A DNA stretch of 64,000 nucleotides. Origin: Cristatella mucedo. Lineage: Eukaryota > Bryozoa > Phylactolaemata > Cristatellidae. Below are positions 1 through 11,599 of the stretch, piece by piece. Below the pieces are notes generated by a model. The model ran no database searches. It was not told the origin of the DNA and worked only from the letters and a program-made list of their open reading frames with translations. The DNA is taken from NCBI GenBank assembly GCA_009760855.2, contig WPIO01000122.1, positions 524,001-588,000 on the forward strand, written 5' to 3'. The first letter of the stretch is position 1, and every line of letters begins with the position of its first letter. The position numbers and the translations under genes were made by a program.

Positions 1-75
1 ATTGGTGCAGCAGTTTAGCTACGAAGGTACGAAGGAGCAAAGCCACGGCATGCTTTGTTGGTCAGCTGGAAGAGC
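1..75 (-). mobile_element. LINE-B fragment (C-terminal coding part)
   Basis: On the minus strand this short piece encodes the stretch around the LLHQ motif that marks the C-terminal region of the LINE-B ORF seen elsewhere in the window, for example at 14.8 kb. It is cut by the window edge. It lies just downstream of lectin exon 2 on the same strand, so it is intronic to that gene. Nothing here looks functional. Confidence 0.55.
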
Positions 76-234
76 AGAACCGAAGCACTCTGACCTAGAG
101 TGAGATGGGATGCACACAGCCCACCCTGCCTACTCTGTGTGATGGCTCAAAAATTTTGACGAAGTCGCTACCTCTTAGCTGATTGAATCTGTTTAGCTGG
201 CAGGCACAGCTCTAGCTAGGCATGGCCGACTTAC

Positions 235-483
235 CCATTACAATGTATCCATAGACATGGACTTCACAGAGCATCAGTATGTTGTCATTCGAAGCCAGGT
301 TAGGATCAGTATTAAGGTATACAGCAACTCTTCGGCCAATAGCCAAGCTTTGGCAGGTGTAGGTTCTGGTGACAATCCCAGTCAGACTATTTGCTTCGTA
401 TGCACACAGAGTCCAATTTATTGGGTTTGGAGGATCGGACGAGCCATTCGTATACAAGATGGAAAAGTTACCCAGGCGCCCGC
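235..483 (-). CDS. F-type lectin domain, second exon (EGF/F-type lectin gene)
   Basis: This 249-nt exon encodes the C-terminal half of an F-type lectin (FTP, fucolectin/tachylectin-4-like) domain. A ttatcag acceptor ends at 484 and a canonical GTAAGT donor starts at 234. Both borders are phase 1, and joining to the exon at 6255-6503 gives a continuous frame across the junction (QYG-GRLGNF). The reading contains GGRLGNFSILYTN, TYTCQSLAIGRRVAVYL and the family-typical ending LMLCEVHVYG. F-type lectins are secreted or extracellular domains that usually bind fucose. The second Arg of the RxDx4R/K motif falls right after the junction. The open phase-1 donor shows that the protein continues past the left edge of the window. 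The domain call is secure by motif; fucose binding is not proven. Confidence 0.85.
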
Positions 484-574
484 CTGATAACGTAATGCAT
501 GAGCATCGTACATATGCGATCATGTACACATGGTAAACCGCACTAAGCATTTCTTAACGAACTGGCTGCATACA

Positions 575-830
575 ACGTTCACTAATAGGATGCCGTTGTG
601 GAGCTCCAGTGTCGTTCAAGGCCTAGGACCTTCAGAGCAAAAGCTTCAGAACCTGAGAGAACGAGAAGGATGAGGCTGGTGCAGAAGTTCAGCCATGTAT
701 GGCAGAGCCAAGCCTTGGCAAGCATTGTAGGTCAGTGTAAGAACTTTGCTCTGTATCCCCGTTCAACTGGCAGCTTTGATAGCTTTTTCAGCAAGGGAGA
801 CACACGGTAAGACTGTTTAAGGGCTTAATA
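575..830 (-). mobile_element. LINE-B fragment
   Basis: On the minus strand this aligns by eye with the LINE-B C-terminal coding region: the conserved run up to LLHQ, then the segment before the SFSS.GPRLW motif, with an internal deletion that removes the residues in between. It lies in the long third intron of the lectin gene. The + strand reading frame over the same bases is only its shadow. Confidence 0.6.
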
Positions 831-1810
831 TTGGCATCGTGCCTTCGGCAGTGGAAACCGTTGGAAGTTATAGAATAACGCAAAGTTAATTTACTTTGAG
901 GCTTGAAAAGGCATATGACAGCAGTCACTCATTTAAAGTAAGCTTATGGATGAGTAATAGAGATACTGAGCTTGCCAATCCTTTATCACTAAGCCATGAA
1001 AATTTGTGCACCAGCCCATAACAATAGAATCATCACAAAGACCCGTACAATATTATCAAAAGAAAGTGTCCAACGACTGTTAGTGATGACTTTTATAATT
1101 TAACCAAGCCAAGAGCAATATGCAAAGAAGGAATGTGGTAAGTATTTGGCACGGAAAACCAACTTGCCATATTCATGGAGCATATATTTTTTACAATTGA
1201 GTGATTAGTGAAAAAATATAAATACCAAAAAACTCATGATATGCAAAACTTGGTCTTCGACTTGCTAAACTTTCAAGAGGCTACATTTTCAGGCAGAAAA
1301 AATGTAGTTTGCTCGCGAGTCTGCAGTTTCTCATGGATCGGCCAGCCCACAGCTTCATCTTGCTACCGGTTTTGGAGCTGGAGGCTGGGTAAACACTTGT
1401 CTCTTTGGAGGAATCAATGCCAAGCTATTTAGGAAAAAGCCATTTTTCAGTTTCGATAGAAATAGCACAGTGACTGAATGTGACGTTACACTTTAAAATT
1501 GGAACCCACATGCAATTTTGAAAACAGGCTGTATGAAGATAACGTTTTTGAACCACTGGACTAATATATGTAAGCTACTAAATTTATCTTCAGAAATATT
1601 CCCACAGTAACCACACGTCTGATATGAATGGCTATTTGATCGGGAAATTTAAACTGTAGAGCAAAACGTCATCTCGCGAACTACTGCCCATAACAAATTT
1701 AAGCAGCTAGCTACAAATTAAGCAGCCTTTAGGTTACTTGTCCAGAACTGTAGCAAGGGAGACAAGTTTACTAAGTATTATTCAGGAAGGTAGCAATAAG
1801 CCTGTGGTGA
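831..1810. other. Intronic stretch, nothing recognised
   Basis: AT-rich DNA within intron 3 of the lectin gene. Short open frames are present, for example on the + strand at 1208-1432, but none shows a domain, plausible splice sites in frame, or repeats shared with the rest of the window. Confidence 0.5.
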
Positions 1811-2003
1811 GCCGTGATGGAAAACTAGGTAAGGCGGTGGCTTTTTACGACCTTGGTCGAGGTTACCTCGGTTCCGAAGTCGAGGGTTCGATTCCTGCGG
1901 TGGGCGATCCTTTATTGCTGTTGCAAGCAGTGGTGGTAGTCACAAAGGCTCTACTGCTGCTTAGCAAAAGAGGCTGTTAAATCCAGTAGTATTATTTATT
2001 TTC
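1811..2003 (+). mobile_element. SINE-1, tRNA-headed SINE
   Basis: A perfect RNA polymerase III B-box (GGTTCGATTCC) lies at 1885-1895, about 70 bases after a degenerate A-box-like run. The tRNA-like head is followed by a body ending GAGGCTGTTAAATC and an ATTT-rich tail. The same sequence occurs in opposite orientation at 4146-4317, and its 3' part recurs at 50078-50152. That makes it a dispersed repeat, not a tRNA gene. The tRNA head is too diverged to assign an isotype. Confidence 0.75.
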
Positions 2004-3852
2004 TTCAGTAAGGCTACGTAAGCAATCAGGTAACGAATGTGTAGGTACAATGTTCATTTCACCTCTAGCTTGGTATGCTTGCTGACATGTAACTGTCACC
2101 ACCTATGTTCATTACACATCTAATTCTGATATGCTTGTTGACATGTAAATGTCACCAGCTACCATTTAATTGTCTATTTCACATCATTTGTAAAGTGCAT
2201 TGAGCTATACTGAGCTCACTAAGGGTGCTTTCCGAATCCATAATTATTAAAATTATAGCTTCTGACAATTAGTAGTACAACTACAGCTTGTGACAATAAT
2301 TCTCATAATTAATTGTGCAAATATGTTACCAGCTGATCACCTTCACTTCCAATATCGGCTGCACTAATCTGTGGTTTTTCCAAATTACAAACAATGGTAT
2401 ATACACAAATTAGAGTAGCCGTCCCCGTTCAAATTTGCTCAAATGCCGGGTACCACAGATTTCCCTGAACGTCCAAACCGTGATCCTATGCAATTTTTAG
2501 AATACGGTTGTAAAGCTCTGGTTCTGAATCATCAATACTGTATCTTATATTTCAGGTTTGCTCTCACAATTTTGCGCCAATCTATACGCGTTTTTGTGCA
2601 AATGGTACCTATAAGAGATCAAGACTGTCTGGAAACAAAATAATACGCGTGATATACACGTCTGCTCTGAAAATAAGATTTTTCAAGTTCAGGTTTCGAC
2701 ATATTTTGGTCACACCTGAGCAGTTTAGTGACTCATAATGCTTTGCACTGTCACCTGTACTAAACAAAATGACCCCAAACAGAGGCAAGGAATGTGGTCC
2801 ATTGCTTGCAATGGATGTCAGGAACTGCATGAACCTTCAGAGAGTGAAAACGGTGAGCCTAGCTTACATTTAAGAGGCATTTTCTGAATAATTCAACTAA
2901 AATGAATACTTCCTAAGCTTAATTTCAGCACGAAATAAGGATTGAATTTTTAGGTAACAGGCAACCAGCTTGAAGGGACTGTGGGAGCCACTAGCTCATG
3001 GTAAAAATTCGAGACACATTATTGGGGATCTAAGAATACTTTATTAAATTTTTAATTTAATATTTAATTTTAAGTAGCCTGCTAGGTCAACTTATAAGGA
3101 CTACTTCTATGCCAACACTTGTGCTTACAATGTTTATAAATCGAAAGGTATGATGTATAGTGATAAGTCATATAGATCAAAAAACTGTGTCTTCACATAG
3201 TGGCTTTGAAACTTTCAGGTGGGTCCGAGCTTGAAAGTGACGAGCCCCAGGCTCTTCAATACGTAAGGAAGTCCCTTAACTTAAATGATTACAGAAAAAT
3301 TGTGTGCACTATTCTTCGTAAATCCTAAGCACTAATGTATATATTAAACTATTCAGCAAACAGCTGCTTTAAAGATTATTTAGAAACTGACAGGTAGACA
3401 TAGATGACCACCAAGATTTGCATGACTAATTTGTTTGAGCGTAGAAAAATGAGAGTGCCTCACTGTTCTGTGTACCCACTTTCAGTTGTAATGCAATTCA
3501 CATTAAAGTAAGATATTAGCGATACTGAGTTGCTTGCTAAATACTGCAGGCAGAAAATATGTATTCCCTCTTTCTCCTGTGCATGAAATTACAAAGTGCT
3601 GTGTCAACTTGTTAACTAAACCCTACACGATCAGAAATTTGTAAGACCCACTACTGAATCGGGTGTGAAGAACTTACTAGCAAACTTAAATGGCATCTCG
3701 TGCTTCTACGTTGACAAAAAAAAAACTTCAAGGTGCAGAGTGGTAAACAGTGAAATATTCACGACCTCGGATGTCAATAAATTATCGTTCTTATCCTAAA
3801 CTTGCATAGTACTCACTGCAAGGTGAAAGTGTGATAGCTGCTACTAAGACAA

Positions 3853-3856
<4 letters not shown>
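2004..3856. other. Intronic stretch, nothing recognised
   Basis: AT-rich intronic sequence of the lectin gene. Open frames at 2443-2643 (+) and 2609-2830 (-) overlap each other and carry no recognisable motif. Confidence 0.5.

Positions 3857-3910
<54 letters not shown>
3857..3910 (+). repeat. (GT)n microsatellite
   Basis: About 27 uninterrupted GT units inside intron 3 of the lectin gene. On the gene's strand it reads (AC)n. Confidence 0.95.
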
Positions 3911-3912
<2 letters not shown>

Positions 3913-4145
3913 GTTTCTGAATTACCTTGCATTAACCTAACTTGTACAACGACGAATCCCAACCGCCAGGACAAGCTAACATCCTTTCAGCTTCTATTTT
4001 CACCCTTCTGGATAACTGTAGTTCTTAGCAATCCTCTTAGCAGCTATTAGCTTGGAATTGGCACAGCCTTTACGACTATGTCAAACTGACTACGCTCAAA
4101 TGGGTTGCCATGACAATGGCTTTAAACCATCTGAAATGCGATGTA

Positions 4146-4317
4146 AAAAAACCCTAGCTGATTAAACAGCCTCTTTTTGTATAGCAACAGAAGAGCCTTC
4201 ACGGCTATCACCACCACTTGCAGTGGCGATAAAGGATCGCCCACCGCAGGAATCGAACCCACGACCTCGGGACTGAGGTCGTGAAAGCAACCGCCTTACC
4301 TAGTGTGCCATCACGGC
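4146..4317 (-). mobile_element. SINE-1, full-length inverted copy
   Basis: Read on the minus strand, the head carries TGGCACACTAGG as an A-box and a perfect B-box (+ strand 4249-4259), then the SINE-1 body and a short T-rich tail. It is the better preserved partner of the copy at 1811-2003. The two lie about 2.1 kb apart in opposite orientation within one intron and could pair in the pre-mRNA. Confidence 0.8.
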
Positions 4318-6084
4318 ATGTAGAACTTAAAGTTGGGAAACTGGTAGATCACGTGCCTGCTATAGCAATCGGCTCACGAGGCATAGAGAATTAGTCATAC
4401 CTACGAACCCATGCGTTCGGTCACTAAGTTGGGCGACAGCTTTAAGGACTGCCTCAAAGAGAGATGTGCATGAGAAAAATAGGTTGATAAATTAGCTTTG
4501 CAGATTGCAATAATCTTCAGAGAAAGCTCGGCTTAGTGGTGGATGCAAACTCTTGAGTCGGGTCATGAATATGCTCACTGGCAGCTTTCTGGGGTTTGTA
4601 GAAAGACTACAATGACTTCTAATTAACGAATTCAAGCACATGACCAGGGTCGTAAAGTGTGGCAGAATAACAGTTTTGCAAAGTTCGGTAGGGGTAACTG
4701 TGACGACAGATCCCATAAGCAAGTGAGAGATAACATTAATGCCATAACAATGCATAGCTAGTCAATGAAGGACTTTTCATGTGGAGAAGGATAATGCTGC
4801 AAGGAAAATAAGTGCTTTCAACATTCTCAACAAAGTATGAGCTGGGTATGTTGGGAACTCAGTCAGTATCCAGTGCTGTGCTAAGAGAATATACCGGATG
4901 GAGACAAATTCTCCACATGAATTGAAAATAGCTTCACGATCATGGTCATGACAGCTGGCTGCATCAAGCCAAACTTGATTAAGATGTATTGCAGGGAAAT
5001 GAGCAGTAGTAAGATACGAACTGGGGTACAGGCTGGCATGAAAGAACCCATAAAGTCAACACACTGCTTGATAGAGAGCTAGTGTAGATCAATGGTAATT
5101 AGTGTAGTCTGGCAGTCGTGTTTTGTAAGACCATTGAGCCAAAGAGCAGAGCTTCGCAAGAAAGCTTGCTAATGCACGGATAGCAAATCACAACCCATAT
5201 TCAAGTTGAGGTAGCAGGAGCCAACCTGCTTGTAGGGGCTTGCAATGTACCCTCACTTTCATAGACAGTAAGTCTGACACTTGCAGATTTGCAATTCTGA
5301 AAAAAAATCATGCAGGTCACTACCTCTAAATAATCAAAAAAAATTCAAACACTCTTGGAAATAGGCAGCCAGCAGATGCTGCAGAAAAGTTAATTCAATG
5401 GCTCACAGTAACGTATTTTTACAGATTTATAAGTCATACTAGCATAAGTAAAAGGAGTATAAGTACAAGAATTGACAATGTTGCTTAAGACTATTAAGAT
5501 GCTAGCAGTGATACCGATGACAAGTTTCTTCCTGACTCTGATGAATAAAACAAACTTAAAATAATACAGAATAAGTTGTATATTCAGTAATATTATTTTT
5601 TAATAAAAACTTATTTCAAAAAGTTTGCACAACTTCAGAGTGTAACTTTTAATTGGTTGCGACTTATACTCTTAAAAATATGTTAAATCAAAGCAATCCC
5701 CTTATAGAAAAGTGCCTCTGCATGTCTACAAGAAGCAGCCTGGCACTTGCTGCGTAGAACCCACACGTGAACAGCTCACCGGACCATCTTACCAAAAGAT
5801 AAACGGGTGCCAAACTATTATTTCTTGACTGTCAGCAGCAGTAGACAGGCCGGGTCAATGGGTAATAGCAGATTTCATCAACCCATATAGAACGCCTCTT
5901 AGTTGTGAATTATACTAAATACATAAAGAAATTTCCGAATCTGACACTGAAAAGATCACTATTACTACTTTCACTTGAACATGTGAAGCAAAAACATAGT
6001 GTCCTCAGTAAACTCAATGCTGCCTAAGCTGAAAAATGAGCCAAATATATATTTAGTGGCAACAATAATTCTTAGATTTAATCG
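4318..6084. other. Intronic stretch, nothing recognised
   Basis: AT-rich intron 3 sequence. A minus-strand frame at 4492-4755 has no motif and no supported splice sites. No copy of this stretch was noticed elsewhere in the window. Confidence 0.45.
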
Positions 6085-6178
6085 CTGCTTTTAGCAAATG
6101 TAAAGCACCTAGAAATAGATTAAGTTCTCTGAGGGCGCTTTATCTAGTGCAATATTATTATTACATTATTATTATTAC
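6085..6178 (+). mobile_element. LINE-A 3' end (tail only)
   Basis: A + strand copy of the LINE-A terminal stem-loop (GCAAATGTAAAG at its start, GGGCGCTTTATC near its end) followed by an ATT-rich tail. It ends 76 bp below the donor end of lectin exon 1 and mirrors the minus-strand LINE-A tail on the other side of that exon. Confidence 0.85.
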
Positions 6179-6254
6179 ATATCCTTACTGGCGTATTAGC
6201 ATCTGTATTTACAAGCTGCAAACAATGATGGTCATGCATAAATAAATATCTCAC

Positions 6255-6503
6255 CATATTGGCCTTGCCGATTGACGATGGTAATATTCATTAGAACAAA
6301 CACTTCTGATTGTGAAAGCTCGACGGACCACCATGCATTTTGTCCATGATTGTTATTTGTACCTTTCGGAATGGTGTGGGTGCATGATATAGCACTGTCA
6401 TTTTTGTTGGCAGGAAAGAGCCCATCCACAGCTAAACCAGCAGCATGTATACCATCAGCCAAGCTGGATGACTGGGTGGCATTCTTGCCCAGAGCCAAAT
6501 TAC
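6255..6503 (-). CDS. F-type lectin domain, first exon
   Basis: This 249-nt exon runs from a ttgcaag acceptor (AG at 6505-6504) to a GTGAGA donor (6254-6249), phase 1 at both ends. It encodes the N-terminal half of the F-type lectin domain: NLALGKNATQSS, AVDGLFPANKNDSAISCTHT, AWWSVELSQSEV and NITIVNRQGQY. The ALGK.ATQSS opening, SCTHT, WW.V.L and VNR are hallmarks of the family. The first Arg of the ligand motif RxDx4R is present and the spacing to the next Arg is exact once exon 2 is joined, but the Asp position is Gly. The His-to-Arg interval is 36 residues, longer than I recall for eel fucolectin. The upstream splice-site region is made of LINE-A tail sequence. Confidence 0.87.
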
Positions 6504-6515
6504 CTTGCAATAACA

Positions 6516-7100
6516 ATAATGATAGTAATAATAATAATGCACTTGATAAAGCACCCTCATACAACTCAATCTCTTCCTAGGCGCTTTACATTTGCTGCAA
6601 AGGGAAACACGATTGAATCGTGAGTAATATCACGCTTAAAAACAACATCAACAGCATGGTTAGGGGCAACATGCACAGGGTCGGCATGCAAATGTGGTTA
6701 GTGGCAGCATGCACAGTGTCAGCACGCATAAGCACGTGAAGGACGAATCACAGTGACTCACTATTTGCTGTCCTAAATAGGTGTGTTTCTAAGTTCTTTT
6801 TTAATGTGGTCAAGTCAGGGGATGTTCTGACGCAAGTCGGCAGGAAGTTCCAGGCTTTGGGAGCATACAAACTAAATGCACGGACTCCAGAGGATTTGAG
6901 GTTTGTACAAGGTATTGGTAGACTGTTGGATTCTAAAAAGCAGGTGGTACGATGCTTGGCCTGGTGGGGGAGTATATCTGAGAGATAGGCTGGAGCCAAA
7001 GAATAAAGTGACCTAATAATGAGCTACAAAACCTTGAAGTCGATCCATAGCTTGACTTGTAGCCAGTGCATGTCGGTGAGAAGTGCCATGACCTGGCTCG
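6516..7100 (-). mobile_element. LINE-A, 5'-truncated copy
   Basis: On the minus strand it encodes the LINE-A C-terminus (MAPAYLSDILPHQAKHRTT, then NFLPTCVRTSPDLTTLKKNL), followed by the 3' stem-loop and an (ATT)n tail that ends about 12 bp before the lectin exon 1 acceptor. The 5' end is lost within the C-terminal region. It has the same orientation as the host gene. The frame is partly open but represents a small part of a full element. Confidence 0.85.
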
Positions 7101-7350
7101 CCAAAGGGGAGCTGCACCTTCACCCCAAGGCCAAACCTGAACTTATGCTGCTGAAAAAATTTGTTGTTAAGCACCTGGATGGAGATGTGGTTTCTGTATA
7201 TTAAAAATAATAATGCACTTAATAATGGTAGTCAAAAAACACCACACAATGTGCAGCAAGGAAGTATGAAAGTTTATTTTATTTTGCTATTGACAATATA
7301 ATTAAGCAAACTAATGAATGGATGACTGTGTCCACCAGTTTTTTTTCTGG

Positions 7351-8366
<1,016 letters not shown>

Positions 8367-8492
8367 CCACTTGACAGCCAGGACCATACCAGCCCATATC
8401 ACAGCCACTGGGACAGAAGCCGTTGCTCTGGTCACATGACGAGCCGTTCAGACAGTGGCACGTGAGTCCAGACGTATTATCAGTTAAATAGG
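8367..8492 (-). CDS. EGF-like domain exon
   Basis: A 126-nt exon, phase 1 at both ends, from a tttcag acceptor (8495-8493) to a GTGAGT donor (8366-8361). It encodes one compact EGF-like module of the MEGF/Tie type: LTCHCLNGSSCDQSNG, then FCPSGCDMGWYGPGCQ, with cysteines spaced as CxC...C...C...C...C and the GWYGPGC ending. Splicing to the next exon gives GCQVGNLALGKNA, so the EGF module leads directly into the F-type lectin domain. Symmetrical phase-1 exons are typical of shuffled extracellular modules. The protein is presumably secreted or the outer part of a receptor. Confidence 0.82.
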
Positions 8493-8837
8493 CTGAAACA
8501 TATATACAATACAATCAGGTCGAGCTTCCATGATATTACGAGAAATATCTGCCCCTTTAATACAATCTAATCTAGTGACAAGCAGTGACTGCTCCCAAAA
8601 TTAAAGGCCTCTACACAATTACAGGACTGCAGCCGAGTTCAGCCACAAAAAAGCTTGGCACCAGCCAACCAGTACACTCGACGACTAACTGCAGTGTGAA
8701 GATCATAGCAAAATGCGCAATGATACTTGCAAAAACTTTAAGTATCGTACAACGGCACTAAAATCGGCCAACCCAGTGACGAATGTCAGATATATGTTCC
8801 TGAAGGCTACAGTTCTCTCAACACTCTAGTCACTAAA

Positions 8838-8975
8838 ATAATAATAATAATAATGCACTTGATAAAGCGCCCTCAGAGAACTTAATCACTCTCTAGGCGC
8901 TTTGCATTTGCTGCAAAAAGAAATGCAATTGAATAGTGAGTAAAATCCTGCTTGATAAACAAATGTGTCAACTGG
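8838..8975 (-). mobile_element. LINE-A 3' end
   Basis: Minus-strand LINE-A stem-loop with its (ATT)n tail, lying in intron 1 of the lectin gene. Only the terminal 130 bp or so remain. Confidence 0.85.
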
Positions 8976-9139
8976 TTTAAACAATTTAGAAAAACGTGAA
9001 TGCACAAACAGGCTCTCTCTTACTAATCTGCTAACGGTAAGCATAATTTCCAAATGCAAAGCCATAGCTATTGCTTGTTGCTTTTGGAACGTTATTAAGA
9101 ATGCTAGCGACCTGTGCTAGCAGCTACTAACTGGAATCA

Positions 9140-9210
9140 TCATGTAACTACTTCACTCACTGTAACCACTAGAGTCACTTATAATTTTTCAATGACATTC
9201 AGCATTGATT

Positions 9211-9259
<49 letters not shown>

Positions 9260-9320
9260 ACCAAGTGTAATTCAAATGTAATGTCATGTCAGCTTCGTGC
9301 ATAGCACTTCATGAACTTAC
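9140..9320. repeat. Direct repeat copy 1, with expanded (CA)n
   Basis: This stretch is repeated at 9923-10065 (shared runs include CACTGTAACCACT, CAAGTGTAATTCA and CAGCTTCGTGCATA). In this copy the short CACAC in the middle has become a (CA)n tract at 9212-9254. It lies in intron 1 of the lectin gene. Confidence 0.7.
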
Positions 9321-9922
9321 ATTACATAAGACTTTATGCATATTACGTCGTGCATAGCACTTAATTATGCCAAGTGAAACCTGTACACGGTGCCCCATAT
9401 TGTACCAATATACGTATGGAGATAACATGACAAGCGATCGAGGCAGTAGTCTGCGATCCTGCACTGGTAAGCAAGAACTTTTTTAACTTCGCAAGTATGG
9501 TACACAATCATAAATGTGAACTGCCATTAACAGATTGCTGCTTCTGAGATTGCAAGTATGGCACGTCACTGATCAATGGTGCTACTGACTGAGACAGATA
9601 TGAATAAAACAACGACAGAGCACATTCGGAACCGTGAACCGACCAATATCCCACTCCCAGTATATCTTGGATACAAGCACGTTAGTATGCATGAGACCTC
9701 TCATGAGCATAAGCTAACACAGACCAATCATTGGAGCCACCAGCACAGCAGACCCACTGATGAATGCGAAAGAGACCACCTCAAAAAGCTACTTTCACCA
9801 ATATCAACCTGTGAAAGCAGATGTCTACATTCTCACGATACAAAACTTAGACGGGTGGGTCGTTCTGTCTGCCACACTTATCAGCAAGGTCACCATGGAA
9901 TGGTATAATACTAGACTCGACT

Positions 9923-10065
9923 GAAGCATGTAACCACTTGATCACTGTAACCACTTGACTCACTGATAGCTTTTCAATGCCATTGAGCATTGAGTGATAC
10001 TCACACACCAAGTGTAATTCATAGACCTCAGCTTCGTGCATAACACTGCAGTGACTTACTGTAAA
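9923..10065. repeat. Direct repeat copy 2, unexpanded
   Basis: The second copy of the intron 1 duplication, about 780 bp downstream on the + strand. Here the site of the microsatellite is just CTCACACACC, probably close to the pre-expansion state. Confidence 0.7.
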
Positions 10066-10590
10066 TTGCAGATGCTACAACTTGTGCTACACTGACATAC
10101 CTGACTAACCAAGTGGCTTTCGACAAACAAAGGCAGAGGAAGGGAGGGGCGATAGATGAGGCAGCTAAACGACAAGTCAATTGGCCGAAAGCACAGCTTT
10201 GTGACAAATGCAGTGCAGCAGATCCAAAAGTAAATGAAGCAAGGTCAAGTTGGGCGCCATCCTCGTATAGGTAGGGTGTAATGTAATCGCGAACCTGGTT
10301 GAGGAACAGCAAGCATGCTCAATAATAATACATGATATTAACGAGCATACGTATATTCGGTGCTACAAAGACACTTTAAGAAAGGCATGCATAAACCAGC
10401 CCGGTAAATACACACCAGGCTTGCCAAACGCTTCTCCCTAAAACGCAGTGACACAGATTATTGCTATGTCAAAGCTGGCTGGGCAGCTGGGGAACACCAG
10501 CAAAATAAATGCTGAGCTCAGTCAGATGATAAATCGGAGCTAGAACGGCACTTCCAGAGACAAAGTTTGTGCTCGAGCTAATAATATTAC

Positions 10591-10657
10591 CAAGAAAGAT
10601 CGCAGCTGTAAGCAGTGACGACGCTGCAGAGTTGTAGAGCTTCATCTGGGGAATCAT
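10591..10657 (-). CDS. Candidate signal-peptide first exon of the EGF/F-type lectin gene
   Basis: On the minus strand an ATG (10657, with a second in frame at 10645) starts MIPQMKLYNSAASSLLTAAI, a short polar n-region followed by a hydrophobic core, as in a secretory signal peptide. A GTAATA donor follows at 10590. The exon ends in phase 1, which is exactly what the EGF exon needs: the join reads IFLAYLTDNTSG, in frame with the EGF module. No other ATG-plus-hydrophobic segment in phase was found upstream of the EGF exon. An upstream in-frame ATG at 10732 would give a longer, less typical N-terminus. The donor is not strong, so this exon is inferred, whereas the EGF and lectin exons are well supported. 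Confidence 0.5.
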
Positions 10658-10732
10658 GTTAACCCTGCATCTGGCTAAAGCCAATCTGAGCAGCAGCACC
10701 GGCTGGGCATGGTCAGTGTAACTGTCAACCAT

Positions 10733-11470
10733 TAAACTAGCACGTTGAGATACGGTCGGTTAGCCGGAAGCCCGACGAAGCCTAAAGCTCGTGCAGTTTA
10801 GCCGTACTCTGCTCCTGATTCAAGCAAGGGTGAAGTCCACTTAGCTAGCAGCCAACGTGCATGAGCCTCAGGTACACGACTGTCGCAGGTGAAGCCGGAT
10901 GACAGTGAGCCAGCAACCGCTGCGAGAATGCTGATGTTCCTTAACATACGTCCACGACGGCACGTTCACTATCTGCCAGCAGTAAGCTGTACATTAGCGG
11001 GTTACGCTCACAAAACCAGCATCTGCAGAATGCGGAAATACCAGCACCAGCTACTTCCTTGTCGGTGATCGCTCTAACAGCCGGTTAGGGGCGTACCGGA
11101 TGCGGCCTAGTTCAGCTAATATGCTTCCTCAGGTGCTGGACTCCCAGCCGAGGGGTGGTTCTCTCTCGTTCTTATGGCCCTTATTACGTGATACAGTGGA
11201 TACAAAATTTCTAAAAATGAGAAAACTATCGATAGACGCTTTGCTTGTTCAGCGTCAGCTAGCACCTAGCAACAAGTGGGTGCCCTGTAGTCTTTAGGCT
11301 GTGCCCGAATGGCCAACCAGGATGCAGTCCTCCTGCTTAGCCTATTAACCAGCAGTGGCCCAGCCCGGAGCACCCTGGCATCCCAGACCCGGTAGTCAGG
11401 CAGGCCGCCCCACGACACTTACGAGCGTGCTCACTGTTGCTACTTCTGCCGCTCTGTTCCGCTAGTCAAA
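10733..11470. other. Upstream region of the lectin gene, moderately GC-rich
   Basis: Sequence directly 5' of the candidate first exon has more CpG and GC than the introns, as expected near a promoter, but no TATA box or other core element was picked out. A short + frame at 11100-11297 has no recognisable motif. Confidence 0.3.
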
Positions 11471-11599
11471 ACTTACTACTAATGAATGTGTAATGCTTGG
11501 CAGTATTTCGTCTTATAAACACAAACGGTTTTTGGGGGTAAGGCCGGCAGTATTGGGAGTTATCCCCCAAAATGGCCGTCAATAGGGGAGTTGTCCCTC

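Noticed and set aside
1811-1900. Possible tRNA gene
   Set aside because: Good B-box, but there is no pairing acceptor stem, the A-box is degenerate, and the same sequence recurs with a SINE body and tail.
10099-10293. Minus-strand exon-like segment (VRDYITPYLYEDGAQLDL) with acceptor and donor
   Set aside because: Its phases (0 and 2) do not fit the phase-1 exons of the lectin gene, and no domain was recognised.
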